Positions 1 through 9,207 of a stretch of DNA of 51,594 nucleotides are shown here, one piece after another (the first letter of the stretch is position 1; each line of letters opens with the position of its first letter). Under the pieces are notes generated by a model. The model searched no databases. It saw only the letters and a program-made list of their open reading frames with translations, and was not told where the DNA came from. A program made the translations under genes and the position numbers. The DNA is taken from assembly GCA_913041145.1 (NCBI GenBank), contig CAJWHE010000013.1, forward strand, positions 1 through 51,594, in the 5' to 3' direction. The DNA comes from an uncultured Paracoccaceae bacterium. Lineage in GTDB: Bacteria > Pseudomonadota > Alphaproteobacteria > Rhodobacterales > Rhodobacteraceae.

Positions 1-73
1 TTACTTAATTGCCACATTAAAGTTAAAGGAAAATATAAAATTAGTAGTTTACAATAACTGATTAAGTTGATTC

Positions 74-712
74 ATGAAAAGTATGAAAAAAATCTTCTTA
101 ATGTTAGAATTCCTAGTTCTATTTTTTGTGATACCGTTAATGGCTGCTTTTGTATTGCCGCCGAGCTTAGTATTACCAGGTCTTTTAATTTTCACTTTTG
201 TTGGAATATTTTTACTACAAGTTACTCCGGCATTCCGATGGAGTACTCTTAGTGCTGGTTTTATAACAATCAATTGGAAATTATTAGTATATTTTTTTGT
301 AGTTTGTTTTCTTATTTTAAGCTTATTAGCTTTTTTTATTGATTCAGAAAATACTTATTATTTACCAGTGAACTCACCTCGATTGTGGATCTTTATAATG
401 ATTGCGTACCCATTGGTATCTGTAATACCTCAAGAATTAATTTATAGACCACTGTTTTTTATTAGATACAAAAGCATTTTACCTTCTGGACAATCTCTTG
501 TGATTTTAAATGCCATTTGCTTTTGTTTAATCCATTTATTTTATTGGAATCTTTTAGCACTTTTTATTACTTTCTTTGGTGGGTTAATATTCTCTCAAAT
601 TTATTATAAAAATAAAAACTTTCTAGAGGTCGTTTTGTATCATTCTGTTGGAGGCTGTATGATATTCACAACAGGATTGGGACGTTTTTTTTACTCTGGG
701 GCAATTCAGTGA
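74..712 (+). CDS. CPBP-family intramembrane metalloprotease homologue
   Basis: A 212-residue, very hydrophobic protein with about six membrane segments. It carries the CPBP (CAAX protease and bacteriocin-processing) signature: Q120-E121-L-I-Y-R125, then H154 in the next segment (CFCLIH) and H190 (LYHSVGG). Characterised members use an EExxxR glutamate pair; here the first acidic residue is Gln, as in a subgroup with the PQE(L/I)IYR form, so activity is plausible but not certain. The family cleaves substrates inside the membrane, and no substrate can be named. The start at 74 has only a poor ribosome site; an in-frame ATG lies nine bases on. It stands alone, ahead of an acyl-CoA synthetase gene, and is more AT-rich than its neighbours. 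Confidence 0.75.
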   Translation: MKSMKKIFLMLEFLVLFFVIPLMAAFVLPPSLVLPGLLIFTFVGIFLLQVTPAFRWSTLSAGFITINWKLLVYFFVVCFLILSLLAFFIDSENTYYLPVNSPRLWIFIMIAYPLVSVIPQELIYRPLFFIRYKSILPSGQSLVILNAICFCLIHLFYWNLLALFITFFGGLIFSQIYYKNKNFLEVVLYHSVGGCMIFTTGLGRFFYSGAIQ

Positions 713-810
713 TTTAAACTTAAGGCAAAACTTTACATTTGTTTGATATTAATCTTATCCTTTATACCTAACATCATTTCTTAATGATAAATTAAAGTGG
801 GAGAAACATT

Positions 811-2718
811 ATGGGATATCCTTTTCGGAACCCTCAAGACATCCTTGATTTAGAAAGTAAAATGCCTCTCGATAAGGCGCTAGACTCTGCAACAGTCTAT
901 CAAAGGCTCTGCAAGACCAGGGATATGTACCCCGATCGCCCAGCAGTTAGTTTTCAATTGAAATCGAGTGCAAACTCAAAATCAACCACCTTAAGTTGGT
1001 CCGACTTGACGTCAAAAGTGACGCAAGCTTCTAATCTCTTTAGAAGTCTTGGGGTCGGTCCCAAAGATGTTGTAGCGTATCTTTTGCCGACTACTCACGA
1101 AACCTTAATTACTCTTATGGGGGGAATGACGTCGGGTATTGTCGCACCAATTAATCCAACTTTAGAGCCTGAGAGTATTGCGGCTCTCTTGAGAGAAACT
1201 AATGCAAAAGTTTTAGTAACACTTAAAGCTTTTCCCAAAACAAATGTTTCTGATCTAGCAAGTCAAGCCGTCGCACTTTCTCCAAATGTTAGTACTATTA
1301 TTGAGTTAGATTTACTTCCACATTTGTCAGGAATTTCAAAGTTTATAGTTCCTTTTATTAGGCCAAAAAATAGCACCCAGCACTCTGCTAAAATAATTGA
1401 CTTTCATCAAGCTTTAGCTACGCAGTCTGATAGCGAATTAACATTTGAGGAGGACTTAACCGATCCTTACTGTGCTTTATTTCATACTGGTGGCACTACC
1501 GGTATGCCGAAAGTTGCTCAGCATAGACACTCTGGTGTCCTCTATAATGGATGGATTGGTGCATCACTACTGTACTCAGAGGATGACGTTATAATGTGCC
1601 CTCTACCATTATTCCATGTATTTGCCGCATATCCAATCTGGGCAGGGTGCTTGCTCTCAGGTGCCCATATGGTTTTACCAACACCCGCAGGTTACCGCGG
1701 TGAGGGGGTTTTTGATAATTTCTGGAAGTTGATTGATCGTTGGAATGCCACATTTGTGTGCACTGTTCCTACTGCTGCAGCAGCTCTGTTACAACGGCCT
1801 GTTGGAGATAGTGACATTTCTACATTAAATGGCGCCTTTTGTGGTTCAGCGCCGCTTCCAATAGAGTTGTTTAAGCGGTTTCAAGAAGTTACAGGTGTGG
1901 AAATTATAGAAGGGTATGGACTGACTGAAGCTACATGCCTGGTGTCGTGCAATCCTAAAGAAGGACAAAGAAAAGTTGGATCTGTTGGTATACCACTTCC
2001 TCATACTAGGATTAAGATTTGTTCTTTTGACAAGTCCGGTCAATTAGACAAAGTACTTGGCACTGATGAGATTGGTGAAATTTGTGTTGCAAACGCTGGA
2101 GTAAATGTTGGTGAGGTTTATAAGTCTGAAGTAGCAAATAAAGACTTATTTGTTGAGAAAGATTATTTACGTACTGGAGATTTGGGTCGTTTAGATAGTG
2201 ACGGTTACTTATGGATAACAGGGCGCGCCAAGGACATAATCATACGAAGTGGTGAGAATATTGACCCTAGTCTCATAGAAGAAGCTTTAGCAGGTCATCC
2301 AGCTGTTGCATTGTCAGGAGCTATTGGTCAACCAGATGTCAAAACAGGTGAAATGCCCTGCGTATATGTGGAGTTAAACGAAAATATGACTACTGATACA
2401 GAAGAATTAATTAATTATTGTGAGGATAAAATTCCTTACCGAAGTGCATGGCCCAAATATGTTGAAATTGTGGACGTATTACCTAAAACTGCTGTTGGGA
2501 AGATCTTCAAGCCTGAGTTGCGAAAAAATGCTATTACCAGAGTATACAATTTGGCGTTAAGTGAAGCAAAGTTAGAACAAAAAGTATTAGGCATTAGGGA
2601 AGATAAAAAGCTTGGGCTCGTGGCGGTTTTAGATTCTAGTCAATCGGAAGTTGATGATACGAGTATTGGTAAGGTTTTAGGGGACTATGTATTTCCATGG
2701 GAGTGGAGCGATAAATAA
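811..2718 (+). CDS. AMP-dependent acyl-CoA synthetase (adenylate-forming)
   Basis: A 635-residue enzyme expected to activate a carboxylic acid with ATP and CoA. The family motifs are all visible: the P-loop-like TGGTTGMPK at about 226-234, YGLTE at 369-373, TGD at 455-457, GRAKDIIIRSGENI at 471-484 and the catalytic lysine K564 in TAVGKIFK. The last roughly 60 residues form a tail beyond the usual end of the fold. A GGGAGAA ribosome site precedes the ATG. A Gfo/Idh/MocA dehydrogenase follows 52 bp downstream on the same strand, so the two may be co-transcribed. Substrate (fatty, aromatic or other acid) cannot be read from the sequence. Confidence 0.9.
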   Translation: MGYPFRNPQDILDLESKMPLDKALDSATVYQRLCKTRDMYPDRPAVSFQLKSSANSKSTTLSWSDLTSKVTQASNLFRSLGVGPKDVVAYLLPTTHETLITLMGGMTSGIVAPINPTLEPESIAALLRETNAKVLVTLKAFPKTNVSDLASQAVALSPNVSTIIELDLLPHLSGISKFIVPFIRPKNSTQHSAKIIDFHQALATQSDSELTFEEDLTDPYCALFHTGGTTGMPKVAQHRHSGVLYNGWIGASLLYSEDDVIMCPLPLFHVFAAYPIWAGCLLSGAHMVLPTPAGYRGEGVFDNFWKLIDRWNATFVCTVPTAAAALLQRPVGDSDISTLNGAFCGSAPLPIELFKRFQEVTGVEIIEGYGLTEATCLVSCNPKEGQRKVGSVGIPLPHTRIKICSFDKSGQLDKVLGTDEIGEICVANAGVNVGEVYKSEVANKDLFVEKDYLRTGDLGRLDSDGYLWITGRAKDIIIRSGENIDPSLIEEALAGHPAVALSGAIGQPDVKTGEMPCVYVELNENMTTDTEELINYCEDKIPYRSAWPKYVEIVDVLPKTAVGKIFKPELRKNAITRVYNLALSEAKLEQKVLGIREDKKLGLVAVLDSSQSEVDDTSIGKVLGDYVFPWEWSDK

Positions 2719-2770
2719 TTTTTTAATATAATTAAAGATTAATGTTATCGGGTAATAATCAGGAGATAGT

Positions 2771-3724
2771 ATGACAATAAAGGTTGCGATTATAGGACTG
2801 GGTATAATGGGACGGAGAATGTTAGAGCATATGCAGTTGCATTCTGATTATGAGCCTGACTACCTATGGGATCCAGAAGAAAATGCGTGCAAACTTGCGG
2901 TCAAGGAAAACCCTCAGGCACATATTATGGAAAACCCTAGTGATGCTATTAAGGCTGCTGATTTAGTATATCTTGCGTGTCCACCAGTAGTTCGGAAAGC
3001 TTATGCATTAGAAGCAGCCAGGTCTGGAAAGGCATTATTTTTGGAGAAACCATTTGGGGTTGATGTAGAAGATAGTGTTGATTTAGTTAAACAACTTGAA
3101 GGATATGCTGTGCCGACAGCTGTAAACTTTTCTCAAGCATCGGGGATAGCATTAACAGATTTGCTTGAGGCAAAAGATCGTGGTGATATGGGATTAATCT
3201 TAGGGGTAGATATGATCATAACCTACCCGTCTTGGCCGCGCCAATGGCAAAAAGAAGCTGATTGGCTACGATTTAAGGCCGAAGGTGGAATGACTAGAGA
3301 AGTAATTTCACATTTCTTGTTTTTTTCAGAACGTGTCCTTGGTCCTTTAAAGGTAGTTTCAGCAAATACTACTTACCCCGACGACCCATTATTATGTGAG
3401 ACTGAGGTATTGGCTAGGTTGGAATCCAAAGAGGGATGTCCTGTAAATATTTTGGCAAGTGTGGGAGGTGTTCAGCCTGACAGACAAGAATTTACGATTA
3501 AGGGATCCTTGAAAAGTCGGCGAATCTCAGAATTTTATAAAGATGCCGAGTCTGGTGGTGGCGAATTTATAATGCTTAGGGATGACCCCTCAGATCCAAG
3601 GGCAATAAGTCTGAAAGGTCAACTTGATGATCTATCCTTGAATGTAAAAGGGTTGCCCAACAGACTTGCAACAATCCAAGAGGCGTTAAGGGTTCAAAGA
3701 TTAGTTGAGTTTATATTAAAATAA
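2771..3724 (+). CDS. Gfo/Idh/MocA-family NAD(P)-dependent oxidoreductase
   Basis: A 317-residue dehydrogenase. The N-terminal Rossmann fold starts at once (VAIIGLGIMG, GxGxxG at about residues 9-14), and the family motif EKPFG occurs near residue 98. The second half has the alpha/beta dimerisation and substrate domain, with a conserved-looking GGMTREVISH stretch where the family keeps a catalytic histidine. Members oxidise or reduce sugars, inositols and related polyols; the substrate here is unknown. A strong AGGAG site lies eight bases before the ATG. It follows the acyl-CoA synthetase by 52 bp. Confidence 0.85.
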   Translation: MTIKVAIIGLGIMGRRMLEHMQLHSDYEPDYLWDPEENACKLAVKENPQAHIMENPSDAIKAADLVYLACPPVVRKAYALEAARSGKALFLEKPFGVDVEDSVDLVKQLEGYAVPTAVNFSQASGIALTDLLEAKDRGDMGLILGVDMIITYPSWPRQWQKEADWLRFKAEGGMTREVISHFLFFSERVLGPLKVVSANTTYPDDPLLCETEVLARLESKEGCPVNILASVGGVQPDRQEFTIKGSLKSRRISEFYKDAESGGGEFIMLRDDPSDPRAISLKGQLDDLSLNVKGLPNRLATIQEALRVQRLVEFILK

Positions 3725-3900
3725 ATAAAGCTTTTTAGACTCGATTTACTATGACTTTAGTTTCCCTTGTTTCTCAAAAAACGGATAAAAAAATCTAGAT
3801 CTTTTGGGCTTGTAAGTACACCTCCTTAGTGAGACACCTTTTGTGACACTGTTATTGACACTTTCTTTTATTATTAACTCTTTTTAACGAGGATGTATTT

Positions 3901-4845
3901 TTGCTTAGTCAAAAATCTGTTAATACCAAGGCTGGTAATACGTATGGTCCAACTCAAAATATACCAGTTGGAGTATTTTTATTATTTTTAGAATTAGTAC
4001 TTTCGGTTGTCATTGCGAGTTCAGTTAAGTTTTTATCTGATGATCTAGATATCTTCTCAATTCTGTTTTTTAGATATTCTCTCTCGTTACCATTGTTACT
4101 TCTCTATGGCTTTTACGTTCATGGGAAAAATATTTTTTTAATCAAACAGAAAAGAGTTCTGTTTGCTCGAATTATATTTGGACTTATTGGGTTAAGCTGT
4201 TGGTACCTTACTGTAATATACCTTACTCTGAGTGTTGCTACTGTTTTGTTGCAGACAGTACCAATTTTTATTACTATTTTTGCTCCATTCATGACCTCAG
4301 AAAAAGTTGGATTACGTCGCTTTCTTGCTGTCATAATAGGTTTTACTGGGGTGATTATATTAATAAATCCAAATTTAGATGGTAGTTTTGCTTATTCAGT
4401 AATTGGTTTATTATTTGGTGCAGGGGCTACTATATTTGGGGCTTTGATGTTTATAACTTTGAGAATGCTAGGTTCAAAGGACGCTCCTGTTCCGACTGCT
4501 ATATGGTACAATTTTATTGGTGCTATTGTTTTTGGGTTCTTAACAAGTTTTACTAATGGTGTGTCATCCTTAGAAATAATTGTGAACGAAGGCTTTTGGC
4601 TTTTACTGGCATTCATCGGTGTTTCAGCTAGTTTTCAACAGTATTTGATGGCTAAAAGTCATCAATTGGCACCAGTAACAGTTTTAGCTCCAGTTCACTA
4701 TTCGGCTATACCGCTATCTATGTTTGTTGGGGTTTTATATTTTGGAGATGTTATAGATTTAAGGTTCCTGATTGGGACGGCGGTAATCGTGTGTTCAACA
4801 TTATATATCTTTGTTAGAGAACGAGTGGTGAAACAGACCAACTAG
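3901..4845 (+). CDS. EamA/DMT-superfamily transporter
   Basis: A 314-residue inner-membrane protein with about ten hydrophobic segments, arranged as two EamA repeats. This is the usual layout of drug/metabolite exporters of the 10-TMS type. The proline- and glycine-rich turn after repeat one (LLQTVPIFITIFAP) is typical. The start is TTG at 3901, supported by a GAGG site about ten bases upstream; no ATG closer to the first membrane segment has a better site. It is one of three EamA transporters in this window. The 176 bp before it hold no gene I can support. The transported compound is unknown. Confidence 0.85.
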   Translation: MLSQKSVNTKAGNTYGPTQNIPVGVFLLFLELVLSVVIASSVKFLSDDLDIFSILFFRYSLSLPLLLLYGFYVHGKNIFLIKQKRVLFARIIFGLIGLSCWYLTVIYLTLSVATVLLQTVPIFITIFAPFMTSEKVGLRRFLAVIIGFTGVIILINPNLDGSFAYSVIGLLFGAGATIFGALMFITLRMLGSKDAPVPTAIWYNFIGAIVFGFLTSFTNGVSSLEIIVNEGFWLLLAFIGVSASFQQYLMAKSHQLAPVTVLAPVHYSAIPLSMFVGVLYFGDVIDLRFLIGTAVIVCSTLYIFVRERVVKQTN

Positions 4846-5001
4846 GAGTAGTTTTATTGATTGATATGAAGCTATAAATGACATGCATTTAACGCATAAC
4901 GGTTATTAAAAAATATCAGTACCACTTATCTTTTAATAGGTTTAGAGGGATCTTCGAGCCTACTATTTTTTGGCTGACCCATTCAAATCAAAGGAAAAAT
5001 A

Positions 5002-5142
5002 ATGATAAAAAATTTCTGGCATCGCGTTGTTGCATCTCAAGAAAAAAGAGCAGCTTATTACATGTTACAAAAACTTTCTGATAGACAACTTACTGATATA
5101 GGCGTTACTCGCGCTGAAATTAAATACAGGATCTACAGATAA
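5002..5142 (+). CDS. DUF1127 (YjiS-like) micro-protein
   Basis: A 46-residue basic protein that is easily missed. After a short N-terminal part it shows the DUF1127 core: LQKLSDRQLTDIGVTRAEI, matching the family pattern of a leucine-rich helix, then L-S-D-R-x-L-x-D-I-G-hydrophobic-x-R. An AAGGAAA ribosome site lies six bases before the ATG, and the frame is closed by TAA. Small DUF1127 proteins are common in alpha- and gammaproteobacteria; in some species longer or similar ones bind RNA or help tune phosphate and carbon metabolism, but no role can be assigned here. It stands alone between an EamA transporter and an SDR, with a stem-loop just downstream (5161-5201). Confidence 0.85.
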   Translation: MIKNFWHRVVASQEKRAAYYMLQKLSDRQLTDIGVTRAEIKYRIYR

Positions 5143-5160
5143 AATTAACCGTAGTTTATT

Positions 5161-5201
5161 AGTGGCAACCAAGAGAAAGTAAAATTTTGGTTGTCACCAC
5201 T
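5161..5201 (+). other. Inverted repeat / stem-loop after the DUF1127 gene
   Basis: AGTGG-CAACCAA at 5161-5172 can pair with TTGGTTG-tca-CCACT at 5187-5201, giving 12 base pairs with a three-base bulge and a loop of about 14 bases. It begins 18 bp after the micro-protein stop codon. There is no run of T after it, so it is not a classic intrinsic terminator; it could protect the 3' end of the short mRNA or be a regulatory element. The rest of 5143-5336 shows nothing else. Confidence 0.45.
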
Positions 5202-5336
5202 ACAAGCCTTAAAACTTAAGAAATATAAATATTTATAAATTTAATCTATGTAAAGCCTTGTATCTAAATCTCTATCAAACATACTATGACGGTAGTTAAT
5301 TTATTTAATGTAATTAAATGAAGGGATACCCTAGTT

Positions 5337-6098
5337 ATGGAAAAGGTAGCATTAGTTACAGGTGGTGGATCTGGAGTCGGAAGGTCTGCTGCTTTGGCCC
5401 TCTACATCGCAGGTTATGACGTAGTTGTAACTGGAAGGCGTGAGACCACTTTAAAAGAAACAGTTGACTTGGGTGCGAAAAATAATCCCGAAGATGTTAA
5501 ACGTTTAAATCTTATTACTTCAGATGTTAGTAATCCGAGTTCTGTGGATGAGTTGTTTGACGAAATAAAAAATAAGTATGGTAGACTTGACGTTTTATTT
5601 AATAATGCTGGTGTCAATCTGCCCAGCACTGTGTTCGGTGATTTGAGTTATGATCAGTGGAAAAATACGGTTGATATAAATCTCTCTGGTGTATTTTTGT
5701 GTGCTAAAGCTGCATTTAACTTAATGCGAAACCAAAACCCTCATGGTGGAAGAATTATTAATAATGGTTCTATTTCTGCACACACCCCCAGACCTGGGTC
5801 TGCGGCTTACACATCCACAAAACATGGAGTTACTGGTCTTACTAAAACCATAGCTTTGGATGGCAGGCCTTATAAAATAGCTTGTGGACAAATAGATATT
5901 GGAAATGCGTTGACGCCCATGGCAGCACGAATGCTTGATGGAGTTCCTCAAGCAGATTTATCTATAAAAGCAGAAACGGTTATGGATGTTGATCAAGTGG
6001 GAGCAGCTATAGTGACAATGGCCGATTTACCATTAGAAACCAATATTTTAAATATGACTATTATGGCTACTAATATGCCTTTTGTTGGAAGAGGATAA
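5337..6098 (+). CDS. SDR-family NAD(P)-dependent oxidoreductase
   Basis: A 253-residue classical short-chain dehydrogenase. The cofactor motif TGGGSGVG is at residues 8-15, NNAG at 89-92, the catalytic serine at about S145, and YxxxK as Y158-K162. The segment after the active site (CGQIDIGNALTPMA) replaces the usual PG motif and marks a particular SDR subgroup. The ATG is preceded by AAGGGAT. It is a single gene between the DUF1127 micro-protein and a convergent flavin oxidoreductase; no pathway can be assigned. Confidence 0.88.
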   Translation: MEKVALVTGGGSGVGRSAALALYIAGYDVVVTGRRETTLKETVDLGAKNNPEDVKRLNLITSDVSNPSSVDELFDEIKNKYGRLDVLFNNAGVNLPSTVFGDLSYDQWKNTVDINLSGVFLCAKAAFNLMRNQNPHGGRIINNGSISAHTPRPGSAAYTSTKHGVTGLTKTIALDGRPYKIACGQIDIGNALTPMAARMLDGVPQADLSIKAETVMDVDQVGAAIVTMADLPLETNILNMTIMATNMPFVGRG

Positions 6099-6167
6099 AT
6101 TTAATCCAGGCCACTCGTTTCTGTAGAGATTTTTTAGTAGGATTAAGTATCGCTCTTAAGAGTACAT

Positions 6168-7175
6168 TTATGCAGCGACAGATTTAATAGTCAAAGAACC
6201 TAATACTTCGGCAACGATACTATACGAATAAAGTCTAGCTTCATGGTTATGAATGGCGCCAGTAATTATAAGTTCGTCAGGTTTGTAACGGGAAATTAAT
6301 TCACTAAGCTCTTGGTGAACGACATCTTTACTCCCAGTTGCTGAACATGAAAGAGATTCATTTACCACCGATAGAAAAGCAGGTGGGATGTGATCTGTTA
6401 TGTTTTTGATAGGGTATGGTAGTTTTCCGGGCTGACCTGTCCTCAATCTAACAAATGATTGAATTTGAGAAGACCTTAAATACTGTGCTTCTTCATTTGT
6501 GTCTGCAGCGCATACGCCCACACCCATCATAAAGTATGGCTTTGACAACCACTTGGAAGGTTTAAATGTGGTTCGGTATGTGACCAAGGCTTGTTCAAGC
6601 ATTCCAGGAGCAAAATGTGAGGCAAATGCATAAGGAAGACCCATGTATGCTGCAAATTGAGCACCGTACAGGCTGGATCCTAAAATCCATATTGGAACTT
6701 TAGTTCCTTCACCAGGTATAGCTCTTATTTGAGTATTTGAACTAGAATCATCAAGATATTGAATTAGCTCTACGACATCATCTGGGAAATTATCGTTACT
6801 ATCCTTATTACGCCTAAGTGCATGCGCAGTTCCCATATCACTTCCTGGGGCACGCCCAATACCAAGATCAATTCTGTCTGGATGTAGAGTTGCAAGTGTT
6901 CCAAATTGTTCAGCAATGACTAAAGGAGAGTGATTGGGAAGCATAATCCCGCCGGCTCCCACACGTATTGTTTTTGTTCCAGCTGCTATATGTCCAATGA
7001 CAACCGAGGTTGCAGCACTAGCAATGCCTGGCATATTATGATGCTCTGCTAACCAGTAACGTTGAAAGCCTAGTTTTTCTGCGTGACGTGCCAAGTCCAG
7101 GGAGTTTTTTAAAGCATCCTGTGTTGTCTGACCTTCGGGTACAGGGGATAAGTCCAGTAAAGAAAAATTATACAT
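6168..7175 (-). CDS. LLM-class flavin-dependent oxidoreductase (luciferase-like)
   Basis: A 335-residue member of the bacterial luciferase-like superfamily, of the short single-domain type often annotated YhbW/MsnO8-like. It opens with [19 protein letters not shown] and has the typical [20 protein letters not shown] block, [12 protein letters not shown], and [11 protein letters not shown]. These positions form the TIM-barrel FMN site in the family. Members are FMNH2-dependent monooxygenases or F420/FMN reductases; the substrate is not known. AAGGTG precedes the ATG. It is divergent from the dehydratase gene at 7449 across a 273-bp spacer in which I see no further gene. Confidence 0.85.
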   Translation of the reverse strand: MYNFSLLDLSPVPEGQTTQDALKNSLDLARHAEKLGFQRYWLAEHHNMPGIASAATSVVIGHIAAGTKTIRVGAGGIMLPNHSPLVIAEQFGTLATLHPDRIDLGIGRAPGSDMGTAHALRRNKDSNDNFPDDVVELIQYLDDSSSNTQIRAIPGEGTKVPIWILGSSLYGAQFAAYMGLPYAFASHFAPGMLEQALVTYRTTFKPSKWLSKPYFMMGVGVCAADTNEEAQYLRSSQIQSFVRLRTGQPGKLPYPIKNITDHIPPAFLSVVNESLSCSATGSKDVVHQELSELISRYKPDELIITGAIHNHEARLYSYSIVAEVLGSLTIKSVAA

Positions 7176-7448
7176 TTAGGTATCACCTTGCTCATTACAC
7201 TTAATATTTGAATTTACTCGTATCTAAGTAACTTAGTAAAATAAATAAGAGATTTTCTCAATTCTAATTATTAATTATTTAACAAATGTTTCAAATGTAA
7301 CCCTAACTTTTAAACTATTTAGTTAGTTGCAATAGGTAATAAAAAAAGCCACTATTTTTTAGTTAATTACGTTTGTTATATTTTTCTTGAATAAATTGAG
7401 AGATGGAATGGCGTAATAGCACTAAAAGTTAGTCAGGATGTTAATTAA

Positions 7449-9164
7449 GTGGAAAAAAAATTAATTGGAATGAAAAAGCGTTTAACCAATTATGGGGATG
7501 ATGATTTTGCTCTTTTTTTAAGAAAATCATTCATAAAAGGTTTTGGACATAATGACGATGCATTAGACAAGCCGGTAATAGGGATTATAAATACTTATAG
7601 TGATTTTAACTCTTGTCATGGAAATCTTAATAGCCTTGTTGAAGCATCTAAAGCTGGAGTTTTAGCAGCAGGAGCATTGCCGCTTTCATTCCCCACTATT
7701 AGCTTGCACGAAAGTTTTTCTTTTCCGACTTCAATGTATTTAAGAAACCTTATGGCGATGGATACAGAGGAAATGATGAAGGCTCTCCCTTTAGATGCGT
7801 GTATATTGATAGGTGGGTGCGATAAGACTGTTCCTGCACAAATCATGGGTGCTTTAAGTGCAAATATACCGTTTGTACAATTAGTAACTGGGCCAATGAG
7901 CGTCGGAAGCTTTAAGGGAGATCGAGTAGGAGCTTGCACTGACTGTAGACGAATTTGGGCAGATTATCGATCAAATAATTTAACTAATGAAGATGTTTTG
8001 GAGGCAAGTAATCAGCTTGTACCAACTGTTGGTACATGTGGAGTGATGGGTACCGCAAGTACTATGGCGTTAATGGTCGAAACATTAGGTTTGATGGTGC
8101 CGGGGGGTGCGTGTGCACCAGCTGTTTCTGCTCAAAGAGTAAGAATTTCTGAGGAAACTGGCGCACTAGCGGTAAAAATAGCAAATCTTAATCACAACCC
8201 GCGTGACTGGTTGACTGAAAGGTCATTCGAGAATGCCCTTCGTGTATTGCTTGCAGTTGGTGGCTCTACAAACGGCATAATTCATTTAACCGCAATGGCA
8301 GGTCGGATGGGTATAGACCTTAGCCTTGATAGACTAGATGAGTTAGGTCGAAATACGCCCGTAATTGTTGATCTGAAGCCATCAGGCGAGGGTTACATGG
8401 AGGATTTAGATAAGGCTGGCGGTTTAGTGAGGATTTTAACCGAAATAGCAGATTTATTATACTTAGATGAATTAACAGTATCAGGAGAAACATTAAATCA
8501 GATCATTAAAAGAACTCGTATGAGCTGGCCACAATCTGTCGTAAGGACACGAGGAACGCCAGTTTTTGATTCTGGTGGACTTGCGGTCCTAAAAGGAAAT
8601 CTGGCACCTGATGGGGCTATAATTAAACAATCTGCTGCTAGTTCTGAGTTAATCATTCACCAAGGTAAAGCAGTAGTCTTTGATGGGCTAGCTGACTTAT
8701 CAAACCGAATTGATGACGAGGATCTTGATGTTAGTTCAAAAGATATTTTAGTGCTAAAAAATATTGGGCCTAAAGGGGCACCTGGTATGCCAGAGGCAGG
8801 CTTAATTCCTATACCTAAAAAATTGGCTCGAATGGGAGTAAAAGATATGGTGCGGATATCTGATGGTCGGATGAGTGGGACAGCTTCGGGTACAATCGTA
8901 TTACATGTGGCGCCAGAGGCTGCCATTGGAGGTCCTCTGAACTATGTAAAAAATGGTGATGAAATTTATCTAAATGTTAATACTCGAACATTAAAACTGT
9001 TAGTAAGTGATGAAGAGTTACAAGTCCGAAAGAAAAAGATGCCAATAATAACAACTTCACCTAAAAGAGGTTATGGAAAACTATTTCATGAACATGTAAT
9101 GCAAGCCCCTCAAGGAGTGGATTTTGACTTTTTAAAAGGGGTTGATGATGAGGATAAACTTTAA
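7449..9164 (+). CDS. IlvD/Edd-family dehydratase, sugar-acid (pentonate) type
   Basis: A 571-residue dehydratase. Three cysteines fit the [2Fe-2S] ligand set of the family: C56 in NSCHGNL, C124 in GGCDKT and C197 in GTCGVMGTAS. Their spacing (68 and 73 residues) equals that of L-arabinonate dehydratase (C59/C127/C200). The length also fits aldonate dehydratases rather than IlvD (about 610) or Edd (about 600). Such enzymes turn an aldonic acid into its 2-keto-3-deoxy acid. The start chosen is GTG at 7449, with AGGA about ten bases before; an ATG at 7470 is the alternative. Two genes follow closely (gaps of 43 and 24 bp): a 2OG oxygenase and a lactonase-like hydrolase, probably one operon. Confidence 0.88.
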   Translation: MEKKLIGMKKRLTNYGDDDFALFLRKSFIKGFGHNDDALDKPVIGIINTYSDFNSCHGNLNSLVEASKAGVLAAGALPLSFPTISLHESFSFPTSMYLRNLMAMDTEEMMKALPLDACILIGGCDKTVPAQIMGALSANIPFVQLVTGPMSVGSFKGDRVGACTDCRRIWADYRSNNLTNEDVLEASNQLVPTVGTCGVMGTASTMALMVETLGLMVPGGACAPAVSAQRVRISEETGALAVKIANLNHNPRDWLTERSFENALRVLLAVGGSTNGIIHLTAMAGRMGIDLSLDRLDELGRNTPVIVDLKPSGEGYMEDLDKAGGLVRILTEIADLLYLDELTVSGETLNQIIKRTRMSWPQSVVRTRGTPVFDSGGLAVLKGNLAPDGAIIKQSAASSELIIHQGKAVVFDGLADLSNRIDDEDLDVSSKDILVLKNIGPKGAPGMPEAGLIPIPKKLARMGVKDMVRISDGRMSGTASGTIVLHVAPEAAIGGPLNYVKNGDEIYLNVNTRTLKLLVSDEELQVRKKKMPIITTSPKRGYGKLFHEHVMQAPQGVDFDFLKGVDDEDKL

Positions 9165-9207
9165 GTAAGAAAATTTATAAATCTATTTACCAATTGGGGT
9201 ATATAAA

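Noticed and set aside
743-756. FNR-like sequence TTGAT-ATTA-ATCTT before the acyl-CoA synthetase
   Set aside because: The second half-site has two mismatches at conserved positions; in AT-rich DNA this is expected by chance.
7616-7939. 107-residue open frame antisense to the IlvD-type dehydratase
   Set aside because: It lies wholly opposite a clear enzyme gene and resembles no protein family; a mirror of the codon pattern.
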